DNA of 64,000 nucleotides from Persicirhabdus sediminis (lineage in GTDB: Bacteria > Verrucomicrobiota > Verrucomicrobiia > Verrucomicrobiales > Akkermansiaceae): contig NZ_JAENIM010000037.1 in NCBI RefSeq assembly GCF_016595495.1, positions 30,633-94,632 of the forward strand. Reading direction: 5' to 3'. Shown one piece after another: positions 8,618 through 15,265 of this stretch. The notes below the pieces were generated by a model. The model was not told the DNA's origin. It worked only from the letters and a program-made list of their open reading frames with translations, and did no database searches. The translations under genes were made by a program, and so were the position numbers. The first letter of the stretch is position 1; each line of letters opens with the position of its first letter.

Positions 8618-9547
8618 ATGGAAAACGTCATCATCATAGGTACTGGCCCTGCTGGCTACACAGCGGCGATTTACACAGCGCGTGCGGACCTCGCACCACT
8701 CATCATTACTGGCACCCAGCCAGGTGGCCAACTTACCACCACAACAGATGTGGAGAACTTTCCGGGATTTCCCGACGGCATCATGGGCCCAGAGCTGATG
8801 GTCAAGATGCAGCAGCAAGCTGAGAAATTTGGCACTCGCGTGGAGTACGCCACTGTGGAAACCGTAGAAAAACAAGCGGACGGCACATTTTTGGTATCAG
8901 CTGGCTCCAAGAGCTGGCAGACCAAAGCGGTCATCATCAGCTCAGGCGCCTCTGCTCGCTACCTCGGTCTCGACGGCGAAGAAGAACTCGTTAAGGGCGG
9001 CCACGGGCTGACTGCTTGTGCCACCTGTGACGGCGCATTCTACCGCAACGTGCCAGTTTGTGTCATCGGCGGCGGCGACTCAGCATGTGAAGAAGCCACA
9101 TTCCTGACCAAATTTGCGAGCAAAGTTTACCTCATCCACCGTCGCGACGAACTGCGCGCGTCTAAGATCATGGCACAGCGTGCGCTGGAGCATGAGAAAG
9201 TGGAGATGGTGTGGAATTCTACCATCAAAGAATACCTCACTGACGACAAAGGTAACATCCGCGCAGTATTGCTAGAAGACACCACTAACGGTGAAACTTC
9301 TGAGCTCGTGGTTGAAGGTGTATTCATGGCCATCGGCCACACACCAAACACAGCTTTCCTTAAGGACTTTGTCCAGCTGGACGAAGAAGGCTACGTCATC
9401 CAGACTGAAGGCACACGTACTTCTGTGGAAGGTGTATTTGCCGCTGGTGATGTTACTGACAAAATCTACCGTCAGGGAATCACCGCTGCTGGCCAAGGCT
9501 GCGCTGCTGCTATCGAGTGTGAGCGCTGGCTCGCCGAACAAGAGTAA
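8618..9547 (+). CDS. trxB: Thioredoxin reductase
   Basis: 309 aa, the normal length for the low-molecular-weight bacterial enzyme. FAD-binding GTGPAG lies near residues 7-12, the redox-active CATC is at Cys134 and Cys137, the NADPH-binding loop GGGDSA is near 151, and the C-terminal FAD contact GVFAAGDV is present. It passes electrons from NADPH to thioredoxin in the cytoplasm. A thioredoxin gene lies 4 kb away on the other strand (13670-13990) and could encode the partner. It is monocistronic, with its own terminator at 9576. Confidence 0.96.
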   Translation: MENVIIIGTGPAGYTAAIYTARADLAPLIITGTQPGGQLTTTTDVENFPGFPDGIMGPELMVKMQQQAEKFGTRVEYATVETVEKQADGTFLVSAGSKSWQTKAVIISSGASARYLGLDGEEELVKGGHGLTACATCDGAFYRNVPVCVIGGGDSACEEATFLTKFASKVYLIHRRDELRASKIMAQRALEHEKVEMVWNSTIKEYLTDDKGNIRAVLLEDTTNGETSELVVEGVFMAIGHTPNTAFLKDFVQLDEEGYVIQTEGTRTSVEGVFAAGDVTDKIYRQGITAAGQGCAAAIECERWLAEQE

Positions 9548-9575
9548 GCTGCCCAAGCATCATTGCATAAAAATC

Positions 9576-9608
9576 AAAAAGCCAGTGGTCTCCACCACTG
9601 GCTTTTTT
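9576..9608 (+). terminator. Rho-independent terminator of trxB
   Basis: A 9-bp perfect stem (GCCAGTGGT with ACCACTGGC), loop CTCC, preceded by an A-run and followed by a T-run. Confidence 0.92.
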
Positions 9609-9828
9609 TATCACACACTACTTATCTATCAGCAAAAAATTTAGCCGTTCACGGCGCTACAAATACATGATCAGAACAATGATTACGGGCTAGATTGCGA
9701 GATGACAAGAAGAATAAACAGTCGATTGAAAAAACACTAACAGCACGAGCTCTATCCCTTGCAGGAAAACCTCCTGTCGACTATAGCTTGTAGTAAGAAA
9801 ATACTGCATACCCCTCCAGCCAAGCATT

Positions 9829-10584
9829 ATGATACGCCTCAACGCCACAACCTTTTTGCTCATCGCAGCCAGCCTAACTAGTCAACTATTTGCGCAGACG
9901 CCAGCTGACGCAAATCCTTCGCCAGCCGAGCCGGCGACCGCAGCCGCTGACGCCAAACCGGAGATCGAGCAGATTTCGGAAAACGAATATCGCATTGGCA
10001 AAGTGGTGATTAACAAAAAAACTCGCCAGCTGAAACTTCCAGCTGCCGTGCACATGGACAAGGACATCATCGAATACGTTCTCATCACCAATCTCGGTAA
10101 AGCCCACGAAGCGCTGCTCATCACCGACATCAAGCCGTCAAACCTCAACATCGGCTTCAAGCTGCTTAGCTACCCAGAGTCTAACGACCTATTCCGCCAG
10201 CCGAATCCCGATGGTTCACTGGGAACGGAATACTATCAGGTCGACGAGAAGATCAAACAACAAGCCCGCATTCAGCTAGCTATCGAGTGGGCAGATGCTG
10301 AAGGAAAAACTCAGTCAGCGCCACTATCCAGCTGGATAGCCAATACCGCGACCAAACAACGCATGCCAGAAACCCCGTGGGTCTACAATGGATCTGAGGT
10401 ATTCCAAGGCAACTTCAGCGCTGACATCTACGGCGACATCCTATCTATCCAGCCAGACGTCAATTGCATCGCCAACTACACCGGCGACGACCGCGAAACC
10501 GCTGAATGGGAACCGCACAGCAAGGTGCCCAAACCCGGCACCGAAGTCACCGTGATCATTTCTCCTCTCAAGCTAACCAAATAA
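9829..10584 (+). CDS. Exported YdjY-domain-like protein
   Basis: 251 aa with a signal peptide (about residues 1-22, cleavage after LFAQ). A short Pro/Ala linker follows, then a domain beginning ISENEYRIGKVVINKKTRQL near residue 50. The pattern 'KLPAAVHMDKDIIEYVLITN' near 69-88 resembles, from memory, the YdjY domain seen in planctomycete and verrucomicrobial secreted proteins; I could not check this. No catalytic residues are evident. It lies 12 bp upstream of the prenyltransferase-repeat gene, so the two are almost certainly cotranscribed and may act together in the periplasm. Confidence 0.6.
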   Translation: MIRLNATTFLLIAASLTSQLFAQTPADANPSPAEPATAAADAKPEIEQISENEYRIGKVVINKKTRQLKLPAAVHMDKDIIEYVLITNLGKAHEALLITDIKPSNLNIGFKLLSYPESNDLFRQPNPDGSLGTEYYQVDEKIKQQARIQLAIEWADAEGKTQSAPLSSWIANTATKQRMPETPWVYNGSEVFQGNFSADIYGDILSIQPDVNCIANYTGDDRETAEWEPHSKVPKPGTEVTVIISPLKLTK

Positions 10585-10596
10585 ACTTTTACCAAT

Positions 10597-11757
10597 ATGA
10601 AAACGTTCCTCACCGCAAGCATCGCCGCAGCTATATGCACACTAGCTGTGGCCCCGAGCAGCCAAGCTCAGGGCAATATCAAACCGGCCAAACCTCTACG
10701 CAACGACTACATCTCCCTCAAGCTGGAAATGGAGCGCGCCATCACGCGTGGCAACCAGTTCCTCAAAAGCCAGCGCAATGCTGATGGCTACTGGAGCGAT
10801 GGTGACATGCCCGCGATGACAGCCCTCGCTATGACATCAATTTTGCGCGACCCAGCACTGGACGGCAAATCAGAGATCAACGAGCTCGACCGCAAGAGCC
10901 TGGACTGGATCGTCGCTCAGCAAAAAGAAGACGGCGGCATCTACAACAAAGGACTCGGCAACTACAATACCGCCACCTCCATCGTTGCCCTCGTAGCGGC
11001 GCAAGATAAAGCCTACCACCCAGCTATTCTAAAAGCGCGTGCGTACGTGATTGGCGCGCAAGACGAAACTGACGACGAATACAATGGTGGTGTTGGTTAC
11101 GGCGGCACATACAACCACAGCGACCTGTCCAATACCTACCTCGCTATCGAGGCGCTGAAAGTTTCCGAGCAAATCGCCAAAGACTCAGAGGCAGCTGGCA
11201 ACGACCAGCCAGATCTCAACTGGGACGCCGCAATTCAGTTCATCTCACGCTGCCAGAATAACAAAGAAACCAACGACATGCCAAATGCTGGCAATGACGG
11301 CGGCATGATTTATTTCCCAGGAAATACCAAATCTGACGAAGAGAAAAATGCCGATGGCACCGTGTCACTGCGCTCGTATGGATCAATCTCTTACGCGGGT
11401 CTTCTTTCCCTGCTCTATGCCGATCTCGACAAGAGTGACGTGAGAGTAAAAGCCGTGCTCAACTGGGCTGGCAACAACTTCACCGTGGAAGAAAACCCAG
11501 GCCTCGGACCTCAAGGGCTGTATTATTATTACCACGCCATGTCCAAGGCGCTGTCCGCAGCTGGCATTGAAAACCTGCCGCTCAAAGGTGGCAAAGAAGC
11601 CGATTGGCGACGCGACCTCGCCATCAAAATCCTCACCACCCAACGCGAAGACGGTTCGTGGGTGAATACCAACTCACGCTGGTGGGAGTCAGACCCACAG
11701 CTAGTTACCAGCTACGCTACCATGACCTTGCAGCAGATTTACTACGCCATGCCATAA
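10597..11757 (+). CDS. Exported prenyltransferase/squalene-oxidase repeat protein
   Basis: 386 aa with a signal peptide (about residues 1-27, cleavage near SQAQ). The body is an alpha/alpha-toroid built of repeated Q-x-x-D-G-x-W/I units: SQRNADGYW near 63, AQQKEDGGI near 107 and TTQREDGSW near 350. This is the fold of squalene-hopene cyclases and prenyltransferase beta subunits. I do not see a DxDD cyclase acid motif, and export argues against terpene cyclisation, so it may be a binding or structural toroid. It follows the YdjY-like gene by 12 bp and ends at a terminator at 11777. Confidence 0.75.
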   Translation: MKTFLTASIAAAICTLAVAPSSQAQGNIKPAKPLRNDYISLKLEMERAITRGNQFLKSQRNADGYWSDGDMPAMTALAMTSILRDPALDGKSEINELDRKSLDWIVAQQKEDGGIYNKGLGNYNTATSIVALVAAQDKAYHPAILKARAYVIGAQDETDDEYNGGVGYGGTYNHSDLSNTYLAIEALKVSEQIAKDSEAAGNDQPDLNWDAAIQFISRCQNNKETNDMPNAGNDGGMIYFPGNTKSDEEKNADGTVSLRSYGSISYAGLLSLLYADLDKSDVRVKAVLNWAGNNFTVEENPGLGPQGLYYYYHAMSKALSAAGIENLPLKGGKEADWRRDLAIKILTTQREDGSWVNTNSRWWESDPQLVTSYATMTLQQIYYAMP

Positions 11758-11776
11758 CCCCCTTTGCAAAAATCTA

Positions 11777-11812
11777 AAACTTCCTCATTCCCCATGAGGA
11801 AGTTTTCTTTTT
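11777..11812 (+). terminator. Rho-independent terminator
   Basis: A perfect 13-bp stem (AAAACTTCCTCAT with ATGAGGAAGTTTT), loop TCCC, followed by a T-rich tract. It closes the YdjY-like/toroid operon. The next gene starts only about 10 bp beyond. Confidence 0.9.
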
Positions 11813-11822
11813 CAATCTCACT

Positions 11823-12620
11823 GTGCCAGCTGATTACCACACCCACACACCGCTCTGCATGCACGCAGAGGGCGAACCTGAGGAATTTGTAGCCGCCGCT
11901 ATTGCCGCCGGTTTAGACGAGTACGGCATCGCCTGCCACGCTCCTGTAAAACCTGAACCATTTGACGACTGGCGCATGCTGGTGAGCCAGCTGCCTGATT
12001 ATTTCAGCTGGATTGAGCGTGCACGCGCAGCCGCTGGCGATAAGCTAGCAATCCGCTGTGGGCTGGAATGCGACTGGCTAGCTGGCTGCGAAGACTGGAT
12101 CAGCGAGCTACGCGCCAGCCACCCGTGGGATTATCTCATCGGCTCCGTGCACTACATCGGCGACCAGTGGGATTTTGATAATCCAAAATGGCTAGGACGC
12201 TGGGAGAAAACCGACGTCGACCAAGTGTGGCAACAATACTGGGCGACCTACATCCAAATGGTCGATAGTGGATTATTTGACATCCTCGGTCACGCCGACC
12301 TGATCAAAAAATTTGCCTACCAACCAGCTGGCGACCTCGACCATTATTACGAACCTGTGATCGACGCGATCGCCGCCAGTGGGTCGATATTAGAAATCAA
12401 TACCGCTGGCTGGCACAAACCATGTGCCGAAGCCTATCCAAGCGCCGATTTCCTCACGCTAGCTGCAGATGCCGGTATTGATATCGTCATTTCATCAGAC
12501 GCTCACGCTCCGGCTGAAATTGCTCGCGATTTTGCCAAAGCCCGCCAGCTAGCCAAATCCGCTGGTTTCAGCCAGACGGTGAAAATCAATCGCGGCCAGC
12601 GCAGCTACGAAGCTCTGTAA
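11823..12620 (+). CDS. Histidinol-phosphatase, PHP family (HisK type)
   Basis: 265 aa with a GTG start. The PHP metal-binding motifs are in order: DYHTHTPLC at residues 4-12, GLECDW near 80, GSVHYI near 105, GHADL near 160, NTAGW near 195 and SDAHAP near 223. This set defines the HisK/HisJ polymerase-and-histidinol-phosphatase enzymes, which hydrolyse histidinol phosphate in histidine biosynthesis. No other his genes are nearby. Its start sits directly after the terminator at 11777-11812, so it either depends on read-through or has a promoter inside the preceding gene. A phosphoesterase acting on another substrate is possible. Confidence 0.82.
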   Translation: MPADYHTHTPLCMHAEGEPEEFVAAAIAAGLDEYGIACHAPVKPEPFDDWRMLVSQLPDYFSWIERARAAAGDKLAIRCGLECDWLAGCEDWISELRASHPWDYLIGSVHYIGDQWDFDNPKWLGRWEKTDVDQVWQQYWATYIQMVDSGLFDILGHADLIKKFAYQPAGDLDHYYEPVIDAIAASGSILEINTAGWHKPCAEAYPSADFLTLAADAGIDIVISSDAHAPAEIARDFAKARQLAKSAGFSQTVKINRGQRSYEAL

Positions 12621-12795
12621 GCTCGCCAAATTTCCCCTGCTGGAATCCAGCTGAGTAAGCAAGCCACTAGCGCATAGGCCGCTAGCTAGCGATTCCAGCT
12701 GGCTCCACAGTGTATTCACCTCACTCACTAGCGAGCGACAGGTCAGGGCTGTCTGAAATCTACTGCCCCCACCAGATCAGCTGGCAATTTCAAAA
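12621..12795. other. Intergenic region with clustered AGCTGG motifs and inverted repeat
   Basis: No gene. It holds a 9-bp perfect inverted repeat, GCTGGAATC at 12639-12647 and GATTCCAGC at 12691-12699, with several CCAGCT/AGCTGG copies and CTAGCTAG inside and after it. It may fold into a long hairpin after the histidinol-phosphatase gene, but there is no T-tract. Confidence 0.5.
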
Positions 12796-12834
12796 CAAAA
12801 AAAGAGCGGCCACCACAATGTGATGGTCCGCTCT
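12796..12834 (-). terminator. Terminator of rpmB
   Basis: On the minus strand, the stem AGAGCGG...CCGCTCT with an inner extension is followed by a run of T. It lies about 30 bp after the rpmB stop. Confidence 0.85.
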
Positions 12835-12864
12835 ATGATAAATCTATTGTTGCCCGAAGTTGAC

Positions 12865-13128
12865 TTAGATTAAGCCAGCTTTCTTCAATACTGAGAAAGC
12901 ACCATTCTTATTGATGGTCTTGATTGCTTTCGCAGAGAGCTTCAATTTAACGTAACGACCAAGCTCAGGAACGTAGATACGCTTAACGTGCAGGTTCGGA
13001 GAAACCGTACGCTTATTTACTTTGGTCACGTGGCGACCGATGCCGCCTTTTTTCTTCGCAAGACCTGAACGGTGAATTTTACCACCTACACGGACACGGG
13101 AACCTCTAATGCTGCAAACTCTAGACAT
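12865..13128 (-). CDS. rpmB: 50S ribosomal protein L28
   Basis: 87 aa. It starts MSRVCSIRGSRVRVGGKIHRSG and is highly basic, with the L28 pattern of an N-terminal Cys/Gly strand followed by KVNKRTVSPNLHVKRI and a C-terminal LKLSAKAIKTINK helix. It is a structural protein of the large ribosomal subunit. The gene has its own terminator at 12796 and is preceded on the same strand by the VanZ-like gene, 53 bp upstream. L33, a common neighbour elsewhere, is not present. Confidence 0.95.
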   Translation of the reverse strand: MSRVCSIRGSRVRVGGKIHRSGLAKKKGGIGRHVTKVNKRTVSPNLHVKRIYVPELGRYVKLKLSAKAIKTINKNGAFSVLKKAGLI

Positions 13129-13181
13129 AACTTTTGAAAATTTTTATATTCGGGGGCGGGAGAAATACACTCGCTGAGCTT

Positions 13182-13607
13182 TCAGTCAAGCGGATTCCTT
13201 AGAAAAGTTGCACGCATTTTTAGAATTTGTCCAGCTACCCATGCTCCGAACATGCCGCCGAGTGTGTCGGCAAGCCAATCCCACGGGCAGTTGCCAGTGC
13301 GCTCAGGCGTGAAACTCTGGTGATATTCGTCCAATGCCCCCAAGAGAGAAATCGTTAAGGCTGTGAGCACAAATACACGTATCATTGGCCAGCTGGGATT
13401 TGCCAGCCGCAACCACATGGCACAGCAGACGCCGCCAGCTGAGAAATAGGTAAAGTGCACCAGCTTGTCGAGATGGGGAATTTCAGGCGCATCCTTGGGC
13501 ATGGGATTGCCCGACGACAAGATCCACAAAACGCCGTACCAAACCAACAAACCAAGCAAATACAGCCACGGCTGCATGGGCACTTTGAGAAACAAGGATT
13601 TCAGCAT
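13182..13607 (-). CDS. VanZ-like integral membrane protein
   Basis: 141 aa with about four membrane segments (residues about 13-30, 50-65, 75-93 and 112-130). The polar signature DKLVHFTYF near residue 46 and the later DEYHQSFTPERTGNCPWDWLADTLGG are those of the VanZ-like family. VanZ confers low-level teicoplanin resistance in enterococci, but chromosomal homologues are common and of unknown role, probably in the envelope. It is downstream of trxA on the same strand, separated by a terminator at 13611-13644. Confidence 0.8.
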   Translation of the reverse strand: MLKSLFLKVPMQPWLYLLGLLVWYGVLWILSSGNPMPKDAPEIPHLDKLVHFTYFSAGGVCCAMWLRLANPSWPMIRVFVLTALTISLLGALDEYHQSFTPERTGNCPWDWLADTLGGMFGAWVAGQILKMRATFLRNPLD

Positions 13608-13610
13608 GAT

Positions 13611-13644
13611 AAAAAAACCTCAAAGCTGAAGCAGCTTTGAGGTT
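13611..13644 (-). terminator. Rho-independent terminator of trxA
   Basis: A perfect 13-bp stem (13616-13628 with 13632-13644) and 3-base loop are followed on the minus strand by seven T. It is the strongest hairpin in this area. Confidence 0.93.
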
Positions 13645-13669
13645 AGCTTTAAATGGGTGAAATAGTCGA

Positions 13670-13990
13670 CTAAGCAAGCTCCTTGAGCTTAGCAGCCAGC
13701 TGATCTTTAGTGATCGCAGCACCAACGATGGTATCTTTTACTTCGCCGTCCTTGAAGAAAAGCAGGCACGGGATTGAGCGCACACCAAACTTGCCAGCGA
13801 GATCTTGGTTGGAGTCAACGTCCACTTTACCTACTTTGGCTACGCCTTCGAGGTCAGTTGAGAGTTCGTCGATTACAGGTCCGATCATTTTGCATGGGCC
13901 ACACCATTCGGCCCAAAAGTCTACGAGTACAGGTTTGTCCGAAGCGATTACTTCGGCATCAAAGTTGGATTCATTGAAAGTTAATGCCAT
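13670..13990 (-). CDS. trxA: Thioredoxin
   Basis: 106 aa, the standard thioredoxin length. The active site WCGPCK is near residue 30, with the preceding FWAEWCGPC context, the cis-Pro in RSIPCLLFF near residue 74 and the C-terminal GAAITKDQL helix. There is no signal peptide, so it is cytoplasmic. It reduces protein disulfides and is recycled by thioredoxin reductase, whose likely gene is at 8618-9547. It is monocistronic. Confidence 0.96.
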   Translation of the reverse strand: MALTFNESNFDAEVIASDKPVLVDFWAEWCGPCKMIGPVIDELSTDLEGVAKVGKVDVDSNQDLAGKFGVRSIPCLLFFKDGEVKDTIVGAAITKDQLAAKLKELA

Positions 13991-14023
13991 GCCCCGACTA
14001 TGACGCTTCTAGCTAATACGTCA

Positions 14024-14057
14024 AGAGCCGCTGACAGGATTTCCTGCAAGCGGCTCT
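14024..14057 (-). terminator. Hairpin between trxA and the repeat-protein gene
   Basis: AGAGCCGCTGACAGGA (14024-14039) pairs imperfectly with TCCTGCAAGCGGCTCT (14042-14057). No T-run follows on either strand. It lies 27 bp after the minus-strand stop at 14084, so it is probably a weak or Rho-assisted terminator for that gene. Confidence 0.5.
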
Positions 14058-14083
14058 CTATAAACTTATTAGGCTACGATAGA

Positions 14084-14887
14084 CTATTCAAAGATCCTAC
14101 TAATGGAGCCGTCAGTCCACAAATTACTGGTAACAACCTGAACACCTACAAAGATGAGGGAGGCAACCATAGCAGCAATTGAAAGGCCAATGCTGAGGCC
14201 GCTTTCACCTTGCTCAACTTCCTCGTCGGTAGTCAGAATGGTTGGTGACTGAGCTGTAGCTGGTGCAGTTGCATCCATTGGCTTAGTCGCTGCAAGCTGA
14301 ACAGTAGCTTGTGGCAATGACTGAGTAGCTGGAGCTGCAGCGGCGGCTGGTGCTGGTGCGCCGCCACCAAGAGCTGGTGATGGTGCGCCTGGTGTAGCGA
14401 GTTTCACTGTACCTGGGCCAGTTGGTGCGCCTGGTGTAGCGAGACGAACTGTTGGAGCTGGTGCTGGTGCAGCAGCTGGTGCGCCTGGCGCAGTCATTGG
14501 TGCTGGTGGCGCAGCTGGTTTTGGCGCGCTAGCAGATTTGAGAGGAATTGTTGGAGCTGGTGCTGGTGGCGCACTAGGAGCACCTGCAGATGGAGGTGCC
14601 ATTGGGCCAGTTGGATCAGCCTTGAGTGTAACACGTACGGTTTCTTTACGAAGAGGCACGGTAGATGTTTTCTCCAGAGGAGCTGTAGACTTAGTCTTCA
14701 CAGCGTCTGATTTCATCGTCACACGCATGGTCTCTTTGCGAAGAGGAATTGGCGACGTTACCTCCAAAGCTGGATCAATCTTCTGTACTTTACCTGTTGC
14801 TGGATCGGCTTTCAACTTCACTCGCATGGTTTCCTTACGCAGAGGAGTACCAGACTCACTTGAATTGTTTTTGCTTTCGTCGCTCAT
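14084..14887 (-). CDS. Tail-anchored low-complexity protein with PLRKETMRV repeats
   Basis: 267 aa without a signal peptide. The first 90 residues contain three near-identical copies of PLRKETMRV at 15-23, 48-56 and 78-86 (the last has V for M), each continuing V/T-L/M-K. From about 90 to 215 it is Ala/Pro-rich, with shorter related motifs such as PTVRLATPGAP, GTVKLATPGAP and ATVQLAA. A single hydrophobic helix lies near 228-250 with about 17 residues after it. The likely topology is a cytoplasmic N-terminus with a C-terminal membrane anchor. The evenly spaced basic/Thr motifs look like docking or phosphorylation sites, but that is inference. I do not recognise a named family. Confidence 0.7.
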   Translation of the reverse strand: MSDESKNNSSESGTPLRKETMRVKLKADPATGKVQKIDPALEVTSPIPLRKETMRVTMKSDAVKTKSTAPLEKTSTVPLRKETVRVTLKADPTGPMAPPSAGAPSAPPAPAPTIPLKSASAPKPAAPPAPMTAPGAPAAAPAPAPTVRLATPGAPTGPGTVKLATPGAPSPALGGGAPAPAAAAAPATQSLPQATVQLAATKPMDATAPATAQSPTILTTDEEVEQGESGLSIGLSIAAMVASLIFVGVQVVTSNLWTDGSISRIFE

Positions 14888-15265
14888 AATTTTCTATTGA
14901 GAAGTGTGTGTATAAATTGAATTCAACGTTATTAAATAAGTTAAATTCTGACATTACTCTAGCCATTAATCATAGCCGGGACGGCCATGTCAAACTCTCA
15001 GATCTTTTTTTTTTAGAACTCATTGAAGAAGTTAGAACCACCTCTCACACAGCAAGACAACAAAACAAAGAACTGCATTACCTTATTAGCCAAATGTTGT
15101 GCATGTATGTTTAGAGACTAGCTAAGCACGTCATGCACCGAAGATGAACCCATTTCATGACCACCACACGGTCAACTAAATCCAACAATTTCAAACTTTT
15201 TGTATTTTTTTTAATTTTACGCTTACCAGTGCGATCCCAGCTAGCTATAAGCACTTCACTTATTT
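14888..15265. other. Intergenic region between divergent genes
   Basis: About 378 bases. It contains A/T homopolymer tracts (T-runs near 15004-15012 and 15200-15210). It must carry divergent promoters for the tail-anchored protein and the secretin. A 68-codon plus-strand frame at 14908 has no protein-like features and I do not call it. Confidence 0.5.

Noticed and set aside
14908..15114. 68-codon ORF upstream of the secretin gene
   Set aside because: It lies in a divergent promoter region, has no recognisable domain and crosses a T-tract.
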